Part shown: one piece after another, positions 12,701-41,410 of the stretch
Layout: each line of letters starts with the position of its first letter
How positions within the stretch are numbered: the first letter of the stretch is position 1
Assembly: GCA_963693285.1 (NCBI GenBank)
Contig: OY848918.1
Location: 3,601,876-3,665,875 of the forward strand
From: Xestospongia muta
Taxonomy: Eukaryota; Porifera; Demospongiae; Haplosclerida; Petrosiidae
DNA length: 64,000 nt
Direction of reading: 5' to 3'
Made by a program: the position numbers and the translations under genes
The notes under the pieces: generated by a model
Told to the model about the DNA's origin: nothing
What the model saw: the letters and a program-made list of their open reading frames with translations, nothing else
Database searches by the model: none

Positions 12701-15118
12701 CACATCATGAAAGTACTTGTTGTTAGGATTAATGAAATATATTGCTAGATATATGCTTGAGTGGAAAAAGAATGCATGACTATTTAGTAAATGAAATTAC
12801 TTTAGTGAAATTCCTTATTTCATGTCCACATGAACCATATTATACAAATTTCATTTAAACCACTAAACTGATTGTTACAATTTGTGATGTCTGGACATTA
12901 TATGTCAAATCAAAATTTATTTCTTAATTTAATAATAATAATAATATAATGATACAAATTCATTTACTTTCATTGCTACTTACTTTGAGTAAAAATTGAT
13001 ATAAGTAAAACTATAGTATTACTTTAAAATAATTTGTCAGTAGATAATAAACTTTCTGGATCAAAATCAAAATTTATTTCTTAACTTTATTAATGTACTT
13101 TTTTATTTCATGTCATCTCAATAATGTTTGTGTTTGCCACTTGTCAGACTAATCAATACTTCTGATTAGATGTTTTTTGTTTATTTGTTTATTTGTTTGT
13201 TTGTTTTTTCTAACAGTTTTCATATGAAGTAGTGATAATATACAATTACTGATGTGATAATTGAATTAATTAGTCATGTTTCAGACTAGTAAATAATTCT
13301 GATTTAGAAGGGTTTTTTCTAAATAGTCATTTATGAAGTAGTTAGAATATACAATTACTGATGTGATAGTTATCCAATGTATGACGTAACAATCATCATT
13401 TTTATTATCATTTTTAATCATACCCAATAATCAAACCTTCACTAGCAACACCTGTTACTTACTTTACCTACACCAACTATTACTGAAGATAGTTGAGCAG
13501 TATAAATTTAATTAATTATAATAAATAATTAACCATATTTTTATTTTAGATTCATGTTCAGCACTTAAACTTTCAACAATCAAACCTTCTCCTACACCTC
13601 CTGTCCCTCAAGGTAAATGATTATCCCTTATATGATATAATAGTCTTCTCTTTTATTATCATTCTTATGTAGACACAACAATCAAGCCTTCTCCTACACC
13701 TTCTGTCCCTCAAGGTAAATGAACACTAGTAATTAAATCATATGTTGTTCATATGTTTTTTTAGGTTCATGTCTGGCACTTAATCTCAGTTATTCTGGAT
13801 GTTGTGTACGGTCTCTTTCAAAAAGTTGTTCAAATAATGGATGCTTTTGTGATCAACACTGTCACAAGCGGAATGATTGTTGTAATGATGTAGCTAATAT
13901 TGGTTGTCATCCTATACCTTCTTCCTTACCTCCAACTGTTACACTTGGTAAGGCAAATCAACAGTTCATACAGTACATCAGTGTTCACAACTAAATATAA
14001 TACAAGTAGCATATGCACAAAAAAATAACCTAATTAATTATTCATATTGTGGTCAATTATTGTTTGTTATTATTGTTTTTAAACAGACTGGTTCTAAGTA
14101 ATAATCATTTACACACATCATGAAAGTACTTGTTGTTAGGATTAATGAAATATATTGCTAGATATATGCTTGAGTGGAAAAAGAATACATGACTATTTAG
14201 TGAATGAGATTACTTTAGTGAAATTCCTTATTTCATGTCCACATGAACCATATTATACAAATTTCATTTAAACCACTAAACTGATTGTTACAATTTGTGA
14301 TGTCTGGACATTATATATCAAATCAAAATTTATTTCTTAATATAATTAATAATAATAATAATATAATGATACAAATTCATTTACTTTCATTGCTACTTTT
14401 ACCTTGAGTAAAAATTGATATAAGTAAAACTATAGTATTACTTTAAAATAATTTGTCAGCAGATAATAAACTTTCTGGATCAAAATCAAAATTTATTTCT
14501 TAACTTTAATGTACTTTTTTATTTCATGTCATCTCAATAATGTTTGTGTTTGCCACTTGTCAGACTAATCAATACTTCTGATTAGATGTTTTTTGTTTAT
14601 TTGTTTATTTGTTTGTTTGTTTTTCTAACAGTTTACATATGAAGTAGTGATAATATACAATTACTAATGTGATAATTGAATTAATTAGTCATGTTTCAGA
14701 CTAGTAAATAATTCTGATTTAGAAGGGTTTTTCTAAATAGTCATTTATGAAGTAGTTAGAATATACAATTACTGATGTGATAGTTATCCAATGTATGACA
14801 TAACAATCACCATTTTTATTATCATTTTTAATCATACCCAATAATCAAACCTTCACTAGCAACACCTGTTACTCACTTTACCTATACCAACTATTACTGA
14901 AGATAGTTGAGCAGTATAAATTTAATTAATTATAATAAATAATTAACCATATTTTTATTTTAGGTTCATGTTCAGCACTTAAACTCAACTATTCTGGATG
15001 TTGTAAATGGTCCTTGTCACCAGAATGTGAAAATAATGGATGCTATTGTGATGAACATTGTCACAACTGGAAAGATTGTTGTAGTGATATAGCTGATATT
15101 GGTTGCTACTCCAACTAA
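748..15118 (+). CDS. Secreted protein: Ig-like exon, ~95 micro-exon Pro/Thr repeat stalk, three somatomedin-B modules
   Basis: Spliced model. Exon 1 (748-814) begins MIYLILLLAV, a signal peptide. Exon 2 (1684-1980) is an Ig-like domain. Then come about 95 micro-exons of 42 nt (first 2502-2543, last 12249-12290), SMB exon 1 (12342-12533), a chimeric exon (13550-13612), one more micro-exon (13673-13714), SMB exon 2 (13765-13947) and terminal SMB exon 3 (14964-15118, TAA). All internal exons are phase 1-1, so the frame stays open: about 5.0 kb of CDS, about 1670 aa. The SMB exons show the family pattern, for example GCFCDQHCHKWNDCC and GCYCDEHCHNWKDCC. The stalk is rich in Pro, Thr and Ser, with one Lys and one Asp per unit, so O-glycosylation is likely. 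The order differs from vertebrate PRG4 (lubricin), but the SMB plus Pro/Thr-repeat combination is similar. No transmembrane segment is seen, so it is probably extracellular. Exon 2 could be another beta-sandwich fold. Confidence 0.85.
1383..1589. repeat. Foldback element carrying TTTAGGG runs
   Basis: Arms at 1429-1497 and 1521-1589 are near-perfect inverted repeats. Each carries the block with gtggtggcccggtaggt, gggcctatcttaagatct and 3-4 copies of TTTAGGG (CCCTAAA on the other arm). A third partial block with TTTAGGG lies at 1383-1428. It sits inside the first intron of the micro-exon gene. It looks like a palindromic non-autonomous element that contains plant-type telomere-like heptamers. 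Confidence 0.85.
2502..12290 (+). repeat. Tandem array of ~95 micro-exon/intron units (~102 bp each)
   Basis: Each unit is a 57-60 nt intron (gtaaatgattatccc ... attcttatgtag or cag) plus a 42-nt exon encoding DTTIKPSPTPPVPQ (phase 1-1). I counted 95 exon ends by hand. Exon variants are mostly P/S/H/F at residue 6. Two exons are 51 nt (near 7340-7390 and 9800-9850). Intron variants have tataacattc, tacaacattc, tttaaaatc or ttttttaaatc in place of tattatcattc. Three introns are longer (near 2880, 5990 and 6240), where an exon seems to have been deleted between repeated tatg sequences. Two units (near 3975 and 6928) have the acceptor AG changed to AC. Introns are as similar as exons, which points to recent expansion. 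Confidence 0.95.
7020..9900 (+). repeat. Higher-order repeats inside the micro-exon array
   Basis: A block of about four units at 7020-7440, including the ggtaattc donor, the tttcattatc intron variant and a 51-nt exon, reappears nearly unchanged at 9480-9900. The offset is about 2459 bp, or 24 units. A second block beginning near 8821 recurs near 9951, an offset of about 11 units. Blocks of several units were therefore duplicated together, as expected from unequal exchange. Confidence 0.75.
12291..14985 (+). repeat. Direct segmental duplication (~1.3-1.4 kb) of an SMB exon and its flanks
   Basis: 12291-13575 and 13715-14985 align almost end to end. Both hold an SMB exon, then an AT-rich intron of 1016 nt (12534-13549 and 13948-14963) with the same landmarks (agactggttctaagtaataa, a run of TTTG near 13180 and 14600). 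The first copy ends part-way into the next SMB exon, at the chimeric exon 13550-13612. The second copy continues into the complete exon 3. This is a recent tandem duplication that raised the SMB count. Confidence 0.9.
13550..13612 (+). other. Chimeric exon: SMB start fused in frame to a stalk repeat
   Basis: The exon starts like SMB exon 3 (DSCSALKL) and switches at a shared CAAC sequence into the micro-exon sequence (STIKPSPTPPVPQ). Its length is 63 nt with intact acceptor and donor, phase 1-1, so it can be translated. It marks the breakpoint of the duplication and keeps one of the SMB cysteines without its partners. Confidence 0.85.
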
Positions 15119-15421
15119 TAAGACAAATCAATAGCTCATACAATACATCTGTTCATATGAAATACAAAGGACACAAGTAGCACATAATAAATTTTAAGTA
15201 TTTATTTGATTATTCATAATGGTGTTGTAAATTATTGTTTATTAATATTGTTAATTTATGATAGACATGTCTATACAAGTGTGTATCTAGAAAGGGAACA
15301 CTGTCCACTTCAGCAAATAGTAAAAAGTACATGATAACTTCAGAAAGTGCTCAAATGATAGCAATGTAATACATTACTCATATCACTTTTATACCTAATT
15401 TATAATTCCTCTAATATTTTA
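15119..15421. other. 3' flank of the micro-exon gene, no gene seen
   Basis: AT-rich sequence. An AATAAA-containing stretch near 15186 (cacataataaatttt) could be the polyadenylation signal of the upstream gene. Nothing else is recognised. Confidence 0.4.
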
Positions 15422-15775
15422 TCAGTTAGTACCATTAGCTACTATAGCATCTTGTCCAACATCAATAGTAACATTAGGAGGTATTTGTGTTCTAGGACTA
15501 AGTGGTAAGTTAGTAGCAGGTGGTTTAAAGTGACGAGCAATCAATGGAGCAACTAGAAAAAATAAAGACAAAAAAACCATAAAGATTAGAATGATGAAAA
15601 CTTTGTAGTGACCTGTATCTATTTACAAATCAAAATCACTTGAGTCACTTACATTCAACTACTTGGAGTACATATGGTGTCATTAAAACAGTTCCAGTTT
15701 TAACTCCATTATCAGCTAGACAGGAGTAGCTACCATTATCAGTTCCAGATAAAGTTGCTAAACTCTTTCGATCAG
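15422..15775 (-). pseudogene. Ig-domain gene fragment, 3' end
   Basis: On the minus strand, an exon ending at 15653 has the second half of an Ig fold (LSGTDNGSYSCLADNG, the D-x-G-x-Y-x-C motif). It is spliced in phase to 15552-15422, which reads APLIARHFKPPATN and ends ATVANGTN-like just before a TGA. The 5' part of the Ig domain is missing because the sequence runs into a 145-bp tandem repeat at 15746. It is probably a truncated relic; a rearranged gene with a distant 5' end is possible. Confidence 0.6.
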
Positions 15776-16105
15776 CTTAATTAAACAGTTTTGATAGTTA
15801 ATTTCTAATCTTTCTTAACTATCAAAAAGCTCTAAACAGTTTATTTTAGACTTTTAACCTATTTAGACTAATTTATCTAAAGATTTAAGTCAGATAAACC
15901 TACTAAACTCTTCAGATCAGCTTAATTAAGCAGTTTTGATAGTTAATTTCTAAACTTTTTTAACTTTTAAAAAGCTCTAAACAGTTTATTTTAATGTTTT
16001 AACCTATTTAGACTAATTTATCCAAAAATTGAAGACAGATAAAGTTACTAATCTCTTTAGATCAGCTTAATTAAGCAGTTTTGATAGCTAATTTCTAATT
16101 TTTTT
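15746..16105. repeat. 145-bp tandem repeat, ~2.5 copies
   Basis: Copies begin at about 15746, 15891 and 16036, each starting with cagataaa. Each contains gatcagcttaattaa and cagttttgatag. The first copy overlaps the Ig fragment, so a local duplication has probably broken that gene. Confidence 0.85.
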
Positions 16106-18067
16106 ATGAATCTCATAATATATTACATAAAATATCACAATTTATTGATCTATATTTGTGACAACAACTTGAGATTTTGTTAAAGATATAATCCTTTGGC
16201 TTATATCCCTCAGATAATATATAATTAATTCATATAAAAATACTTTGACAATTGACATACAGTGAGAGATAGTATGAAAGAAAATTTCTGAATTAATTCA
16301 CTTCAAAGGTAGAAAACTCTTTAACATGATTTATTGGGTTTGAAACAATCAGATTTCTCTCAGTCTGTGGACAAATTGGTTTGATTTATTTTTTTACTTA
16401 TTCATTAAATAAGAAATGCAATGTCTGCATTGATAAGTATGTATATGTTTGATGATTCAACACTTATGTGTGTTGAATCCTTTTTAAAATGTATCATTGA
16501 ACAAAGTATATATATAGTATTTGCAAAGTATAATAAAAGCAAATTAGATCATCTCAAGTATGCACATCTTATGCTTGTCATATATAGTCCAGTCAATAAT
16601 AAATAATTCCTTTTTAGATATTTGTAACAGTCCATGTATGAAATAGTTGTATATAAATGTAGTCATTATATTATATCTTAGAAGATATGATAATTTAAAG
16701 TATTTATTACTATATCTTCATTATCCATGCAGGAACTGAACCTCCAAATATTATAATTGATAATAATTGATGCACCTCTATCCTCACTTCATCCCTAATA
16801 ATTACTATGTGTCTTTACACTTACTAATTAAAGTAAAAATATGTGTCATTTTATTTTAAAAATTATTTATTTTTTAACTAAAAGTTTATTAATTATTGTT
16901 ATAATGTATTTTGACAACAACTTTATGTGGCATTTTTATGTTTTGCTTAAACAGAAAATTATTGCTATTACTTTTTTCTATATATTATTATTATATTTTC
17001 TTTGACAACTTTTATAATTAAAAATTCACAGCAGTAGCACAACTGTAGTTTTAGTACAGTTAAGACGAAGAGGTGGTATTATTTAAGCCTTAAATGCTAC
17101 TCAGTATATTCTATATGCTTGTTATTTTCTGTGTACAAGCAACAAATTACTTTCCTCTTTAAGTTTGCAACAAATGTCCTAAAGTGAAAACAAATCTATT
17201 ACAGGAAATTTAATGGACAAAATCAAGTTCCTGTTTATTGATAACTATGTAGGGCTTTGACTTGTCCTCAATAAACATATTAATATAATTACTTTAACAG
17301 AACAATATTGAAGACAATACATCTTTTATTTAGAGCTAGTGAGTTTGACTAATAATCTCAGTGTTTCAAAAGACTTAGTATCAAAACATTCACACACAAC
17401 ACTGAATATAATAATATGGTAACATAAAAAACACTTGTTGTAAGCTACAACTCTTAAACTTCAATACATGAGTAAGAATGGGAATGAGATAAATGCTTGA
17501 AACAACCAATATTCAAAAACCTTTCTGTGTATTGGAAGGTTCTCAAAACAATCAAGGCTTTTGGGCTGAGAGATATAACAGAAGAAATATTTTTAACTCA
17601 ACTAAATTTAGAGTAGAGGCAATGCTATATATAATATTCAATTGTTACCTTGAAGAATGAAAGTTAGAACACAGTAACATAGTGGTCAATCTTCAAAATG
17701 TACCATTCTGCTTAAAATAAGTGCTGCAAAGTCAATTTGTGAAAACATTACAAAACTACAAAATCAGATCTGTAGCACAGTTAAGTGAAGTATATTCTGT
17801 ATACTTGTTATGCCGGGACACTCAACGTGTCAATTTATTGTGTAGTTATTGCCAATACCGGTGGAACTCCTGTACAAATACAAAGTAGATGGCTATTTGG
17901 AGCTATAGCTCAAGTGATAACCTTCTCTAATAATGTTGCCACTTCACCAGCCAGTGTAGTTGGTAATGTAATAGTGGAAAAGCAATACCAGGTGCTCCAC
18001 AATTTAATTTCCAAACCAACTTGACTATTCTCAACTTCTCAAGAAACTTTGACCTCACTTTAATAAA
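16106..18067. other. AT-rich gap without a supported gene
   Basis: Short open frames occur (for example 16421-16606 and 17785-18024), but none shows a signal peptide, a domain motif or a splice pattern shared with the neighbours. The stretch 17820-17960 has somewhat balanced codon-like composition but no family that I recognise. Confidence 0.5.
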
Positions 18068-18212
18068 ATGTATCTTGTATCTTAAAGGTTCCAGGTGCAG
18101 AAGCTCTTGTCCAAGACACAGTTACTGTAAGAATCTCCGAGACACAGTTACTGTAAGAATCTCTGACCCTTCCAGCCGAACCATTACTCTCACAGCATTC
18201 ATAGTATTTTGA
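18068..18212 (+). pseudogene. 3' fragment of the large C-terminal exon
   Basis: From about 18070 the sequence follows 36846-36963. It carries the nucleotide match ggttccaggtgcag and then RDTVTVRISDPSSRTITL and AFIVF before TGA, against RDTVTVKISDPNSPIIT in the intact exon. A short internal duplication of gagacacagttactgtaaga disrupts the frame. The following 700 nt also match the sequence downstream of 36963, so this is a segmental copy whose front half is gone. Confidence 0.85.
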
Positions 18213-18619
18213 ATATTCGAGCATCACTATGAGGCTGCAAAATTCAAAACAGAACTTGCTTTACTTAGCATAATTTTTATTATTATCTGTGAAAAGTTGT
18301 TTCTTGCTGGTAAACATTAACTTTGTTTTTTTGCTACTAAAGCATAATAATTAACTTGGAGTTCTTAATATTTAATGATATGAAATATTAAACATTTAAT
18401 TCCTTTGGAGCGTTTGTTCCTCAGGTGACAATAAATTTAACATTATTAAAATTAAATAAACTGATCATTTCCAGTATGTAGTCATGAACTTTGTTTAATA
18501 CACAGACAAGCAACATGTTCAATATATGTCAAGAGTACATTTATTATAATAGAAATGTACGCTTTACCTGGTAGTAATTTTAATTGTTCAGGAGGTTGTA
18601 TTATATCTAACTCTTTAGT

Positions 18620-18900
18620 TTGTTACTATTCATATGATGAACTTCCCTCTCCTTGTACGTATACATTCATCATATCCTCAACAATGTAATATGACTAAAG
18701 ATAAAGCAGATGAGAATTGTATGACAAAGAGGAGTCATTGTATATATAGAGCTCATTTGATGATATATCAATCAGTAAGTGATATATGTTATAATAACTT
18801 TAATATATTATATAATAACTAAAGAGAGGTGCTATCTCATGAAAGAAAATGATAAGACCTTTTATTGTCAGACTCATCAATGTCCTCAGTCTGAATGAAC
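18620..18900 (+). pseudogene. Cys-rich orphan exon relic, copy 1
   Basis: It contains QQCNMTKDKADENCMTKRS and RAHLMIYQS, then a donor-like gtaagt and a second piece starting VLSHERK that hits a stop. The same two-piece unit occurs at 58895-59165 (most complete) and, truncated, at 37300-37450. No domain name is assigned. Here a frameshift separates the first part (the Cys residues are in a different frame from CYYSYDELPSPC). Confidence 0.55.
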
Positions 18901-19118
18901 ATGTGTTAGCTTTTGATCATAGTCATTACTTTGTTTAGCAGTATTAGTAACGTTACTTAAACAAGTACTGCTGTTGTTTTTTCTTTGATTTTAAGAGCCA
19001 TTCTAATTTGATATTGAATAATGTTGACTATGTTTTTGTGATTGACTAAAAACAGCATTGTAGCTACAATATATCATTATATGTATAGTACATACTAGTA
19101 TTAGAACTGACCCACCCA

Positions 19119-19380
19119 CTAGTCTACCTGTGTAGTGTAAACAATTATGAGAACAATCTCATATTGAGGTAAAACTTGATGTGGAATGGTACCTGTTAGT
19201 GGATTAACAGGAGTTGATACAGTCCCTACAATGAATAATATTATTTACAAACTACTCACACTGTTAGTATTACCTTGTCTCAATGACTTGGTTTTTCTTA
19301 TCCAATGTATCACTATATGTACAAATACAGTACATACCAGTATTAGAACTGACACACCCACTAGACTACCAGTAGTATTA
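19119..19380 (-). pseudogene. Broken receptor 3' end: TM exon plus tyrosine tail
   Basis: The minus-strand TM exon (about 19274-19380) reads GSLVGVSVLILVCTVF and ends IRKTKSLRQ. The tail exon (19225 down) reads PQYEIVL, with the usual Asn at Tyr+2 changed to Ile, and then runs to an unrelated stop at 19119, next to another partial TM copy. The usual splice acceptor before the TM exon is missing. It lies directly upstream of the plus-strand start at 19423, so it seems to be recombination debris. Confidence 0.7.
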
Positions 19381-19422
19381 TTATATGTAGTGATGTAATA
19401 ATGATGTAATGATCAACTCAGT

Positions 19423-36963
<17,541 letters not shown>

Positions 36964-37871
36964 ATGTCATTATTACAAAGCTACTACGTCTAAAACAGAA
37001 CTGTACTTTGACTTAGCATAATTTTATTGTTAGATGTAAAGTTTTCTTTTAGAAGTTTTCTGCTGATTAACTTTGTTCTTTTGTTACTAAAGCATTAACT
37101 TAAAAAAATTAACAATTGACTTATAACTAATGAATTATGTTTACCATTTGTATATGGTGGATATTTTGGTATTGAGAATAACTTCTTTTCATAATACTCT
37201 GTGAACAATGATGTAGTGGTCAGTTAATACTATATACAATCTTTAGACAGATTGCTATCCAGTATATAGTTATGAATTTTGTTCAATACACAGACAAATA
37301 GAGCTCATTTGATGATATATCAATCAGTAAGTGGTACATGTTATAATCATTTCAATATATATGTATAATTAACTACAGGTGCTATCTAATGAAAGAAATG
37401 ATGAAATATCTCATTGTTGGGCTTATCAGTGTCCTCAGTCTGAATGAACTCATATTAACACTTATTGCCATTTTGTATAATAGGATAATAAGAACAAGAC
37501 AAGTAACTAACATTGCAAACACTAGCTGCACGCACGCATGCACACACACACACGCACACATGTGTATGTATGTATGTATATACTATATGCAGTTAATATA
37601 CTCACACACATCATAAACAAATCTATTTTTATAATCTAATCACAATTATTACAAAGTTAAGCAACAATAGTGAACTATGTATCAATAGTCTAATATCATT
37701 CATGAGTACTAGTCATCTAGAAAATGACAATGGCTTTTCTTCTTTTCCCAGAAACCTGAGAGTGTCTTTGTTGAGAAGTGTTTTGCTGAGAAGTACTATT
37801 ATTTCCAACACAGCAACAAAGCAAACAAGCAGTACAATAACAGTAAAAAATACAGCAAAATCAATTTGTAA
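36964..37871. other. 3' flank with a duplicated segment and an orphan exon relic
   Basis: The first 490 nt match 18213-18900 in patches. A truncated copy of the Cys-rich orphan exon (RAHLMIYQS, then after a splice VLSNERNDEISHCWAYQCPQ) lies at about 37300-37440. A short (CA)n and (GTAT)n run lies at 37523-37585. The end overlaps sequence that, read on the minus strand, codes for a membrane helix beyond the stop of the SRCR gene. Confidence 0.6.
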
Positions 37872-39415
37872 TCATATAGTAATATCTGGCCCATCAAAAT
37901 TATCCCCTGCTATTATGTAAACAAAAAGAAAATCATCATAATTAATGATATATTGTAAATATTGCAATTACCTGAATATTGATCTAAATTACAAGTAGAA
38001 AGAATTGCATTTAGACCACTGGTACAAGAAATCTATGGATGAAAATTGTATTATTCTTTATGATCAATTTTTTACCACATTCCAAAGAGACATCCTTGCT
38101 ATGATCACAATTATAATACTGAGAGGATAGACAGCTCTCACAAGAAATAAGGCATTTAGTAGATGAACTGGTGCATCTAACATTGTCCAACCAAATAGGT
38201 TGAGAACTGGAGCTAGCACTGAAATAAGTACACAGCTTTGACCTCATATTATAATATGATAATTATTACAGATGGTATATATCATCCTTGATTATCATGG
38301 TTGTTCAAACAATTGATATACATCATTACTTTATCAAAGTTACTTACTGAGTAGAATACACCATCAAGGTCGTAAGGAAAATTATGATAAGAAATGGATA
38401 GCATATTTGTACACTCCTTCCTTGATATAGTAAGTGGATGATATTTGTGGTGTGTATAAGTTATATACACACAATAAAATAATTATAATATTATGTGAAT
38501 ATATTTGATCCAAACATCATATGTTTGAGGGAGTGTACAAGTACAATATTTTAATTGAGATAGTAGTTGTTATTATCATAACATTTTCTAATGAATAACC
38601 ATAAGTTGTGACAGGCATTCTATTCAGAAAGGAAATGATGTAGTAACAACTTTTTAAAATATTAATAGAAATATATGCAGACAAATCCTTTAATTATAAT
38701 ACATTATTAATAGCGTATAGATAATGGTAAAACACAACTTACTAGATTGATGTATTATAATTATAATGAGAATAGTTTGAATAACCCAGTTGACAACAGG
38801 CAACATTAGCATCTGTTGCATCAAAACTATCACCACACACTGTTCCCCATTGTCCGTTACAATAGATCTCAAGATGACCTTGGTTGGAGTATGTGCCATT
38901 CACAATACGAAGTTGTCCTTGTATAAGGGTTCTTATTCCAGATCTTTTTAGAATCTAAATATATAACACATTTTTAATATTATAGTAATTAATAGAACAA
39001 TATATTTACAACAAAAAACAATAACATCATTTATGTTATTATTACAATAAGTGGAAAAATGAGACCTGTAACTACACTGCAAGAGAACCAGGTAGCTACT
39101 AGATCTACACTCAACATCTTCTAACAAAGTTGGAGCTGTGTCTGTTCCATAACCATTTGAAATATAAACAAAACATTATCAATGCAATACAACACAGTCA
39201 TAAATCTCACATTGATGTACTTCCAGCATAGCCATAACTAGAGGCACCAGTAAAGGCCAATTGATGACATATCACATTAGCTTCATTATAGCCAAAGGAA
39301 GTATCATCACAGATGTTACCCCAAGTACCACCATAATAGATCTCAACTACACTCGAACTATAGGATTGAGTTGGTGAGTATCGACCAAATATTATTAGAT
39401 GAAGTACTCCAATAC
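37872..39415 (-). pseudogene. SRCR-domain gene, decayed
   Basis: Minus-strand pieces of two scavenger-receptor Cys-rich domains. 39415-39211 reads [19 protein letters not shown]. The next part (down to 39010) reads APTLLEDVECRSSS and CNNNINDVIVFC. 38954-38743 reads [19 protein letters not shown]. 38218-38076 reads PIWLDNVRC and DHSKDVSLEC. The last piece (37906-37872) ends GPDITI and a TGA, and the sequence just past that stop encodes a hydrophobic helix (FAVFFTVIVLLVCFVAVL) and a charged tail. The acceptor before APTLLEDV lacks AG, and one exon junction does not keep phase. No start exon was found. Probably a former membrane SRCR receptor; a secreted version ending at the TGA is less likely. 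Confidence 0.7.
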
Positions 39416-39594
39416 CTAATAAAGTTATTGGACATTATATTAAAAGTGTCCATTATATTATTTAATGGCTCATTTTAGTTACTAACTACCGTACCTTGTC
39501 CATTGATAGTTGAGAAGAGAGTAAGAAATCCAAACCACCTGCTACATTATGTATTGTGACAAGAGGTGATGTAACAAATTATTGTAACCACATT

Positions 39595-39628
<34 letters not shown>

Positions 39629-40091
39629 GATAAGTCTTGGTAATGTGACATAGTACTGATGCTTCAGTAAACCAATTGCACACAAAAGAGTAACATAATG
39701 TTGATTTAAAAGGAGTAACATTCAAAATGAACTGCAATGTTGAACTAGATTGATATAAAGGTAGAAGTTTATCAGGAACTGTCAAACTTAAACATTTATG
39801 CAATTAGTGAAAGTATATTAATTTGAGATGATTGTTTATATTATCCTGGTTTTGTTGAGTTTATATTTTATAAAATATATTATCTATAGTAACTAATTAA
39901 TAATTTAAAATAACAAATCTGTTCTTGTTTACTTAAAATATTGAAGTTGTTGACTCAGTAATTTGGGTTAGGTTTACCTCAAGAATTTTGAGTTTTCAAG
40001 CTTTTATAGACAAAAGATCAACCTTTAGTTAGTGAATAAAGAAGTAAATATAACTCATTTTATGATGTTTATATATTATATTAACTAGATT
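39416..40091. other. Gap between the SRCR relic and the plus-strand receptor relic
   Basis: It contains a possible short exon on the minus strand before 39490 (GGLDFLLSSQLSMDK, donor gtacgg), a (CA)n/(TA)n run at 39593-39628 and, from about 39895, sequence that matches 62465-62640 upstream of the intact plus-strand receptor. No complete gene. Confidence 0.5.
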
Positions 40092-41169
40092 ATAGACTAC
40101 TCATACTAACTCTCTTCATTATAAAGTTGTCCTCCAATATCATAGGTATATAGTAATGTAGTAATGTGTTTTATAATGCTTTATTAAGTGTAAATGGTTG
40201 ATCTCATTAAAGTTGGTAATATAGCTATATCAAATTATACTAACATTATGATATTAGAGAGCTTGTTGCTGTAATTTAATATTTACGTGTTGTTAATGAC
40301 TCTACTCATCATTACAATATAGTCACATACATATACTCATACATGCATATTAGTAATAATACATACATACAATCCACACATACAGAGATACACATATACA
40401 TTAGGTGTGGTGTGTGTATATTATAATAATAAATCCAATAATCTATATTATATTTATATTATCAGTGTAAAATGGATTTATTGACAATATTCTTGTGTTG
40501 ACAAATTGATAGTAGCTGTTTGTAACTTTATAATTATTATTGTTATCTTTTGAAGTTGTTTATGAGGATAATATAATATAAGACCTAGATAATATAACTA
40601 CAGTAACTACTATATTATCATATATCATCATATATCCATCATATTAATTAATTAGTTACTAAAGTCTCTCCCATACCCTATTCAATGACTATTAATATTG
40701 TTTCTCCATCACCTACTACATTATGTACAGACTGTGATAATAGTAACTTATTAATAATATTATAACAATTAAGTTCATATTATTACTACTACAGTGAGGA
40801 GTGTTCAGAGAGATCTAATAATAGGTAATACTAGTATGATAGCTTCTAGTCTAGTTAACTAAATATATCACTACATATTGTAGGTAGTATTACTGGTAGT
40901 CTAGTGGGTGTATCAGTTCTAATACTGGTATGTACTGTACTAGTACTTATAATGATATATAGGATAAGAAGAACTAAGTCACTGAGACAAGGTAAAGTTA
41001 ACTATATTTTATATACACACTCTCTTATATAAGTCACTACTAGATACTGTACAACATCAAGTGATGACTGGTATACCTCAATATGAGAATAGCAATAATT
41101 ACCATCATACTACTGAACTAGAGATGAACACATGTGTAACATATGGTATGATATAATATTGACCAATAA

Positions 41170-41207
<38 letters not shown>

Positions 41208-41410
41208 ATATACATAGTAATGAGTAATGACCTCAATTGAGTATAATATGTTATTACATTGTAGGTACTGTACCATCTTCTGTTAATCCACTAACAGATA
41301 CTGTCCCTCATCAAGTTATACCTCAATATGAGAATGTTGATATGATCACTAATACACTACCTACTACTGAACTAGAGATGAACACATGTACTGCATATGG
41401 TGTGATATAA
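40092..41410 (+). pseudogene. Receptor relic: signal peptide without ATG, then TM and two tail exons
   Basis: 40092-40147 matches the signal-peptide exon at 62660-62717, but the segment with the ATG is deleted. The Ig, FN3 and most ectodomain exons are missing. The 3' exons are intact: 40665-40742 (PTTLCTDCDNS), 40795-40824 (MRSVQRDLII), 40884-40991 (TM; GSLVGVSVLILVCTVLVLIM and IRRTKSLRQ), 41044-41145 (tail 1, GIPQYENSNNYHH) and 41265-41410 (tail 2, IPQYENVDMI and TAYGVI). If tail 1 is not spliced, it ends in TYGMI at 41156. An internal deletion has probably killed the gene, although the 3' half could still supply exons. Confidence 0.75.
41171..41203. repeat. (GT)n microsatellite between the two tail exons
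   Basis: A GT run in the intron between tail exons 1 and 2. The matching place in the copies near 45170 and 56080-56180 also carries (CA)n on the plus strand, so this dinucleotide run is an inherited feature of that intron. Confidence 0.9.

Noticed and set aside
16421..16606. 61-codon open frame
   Set aside because: AT-rich chance frame without signal peptide or domain.
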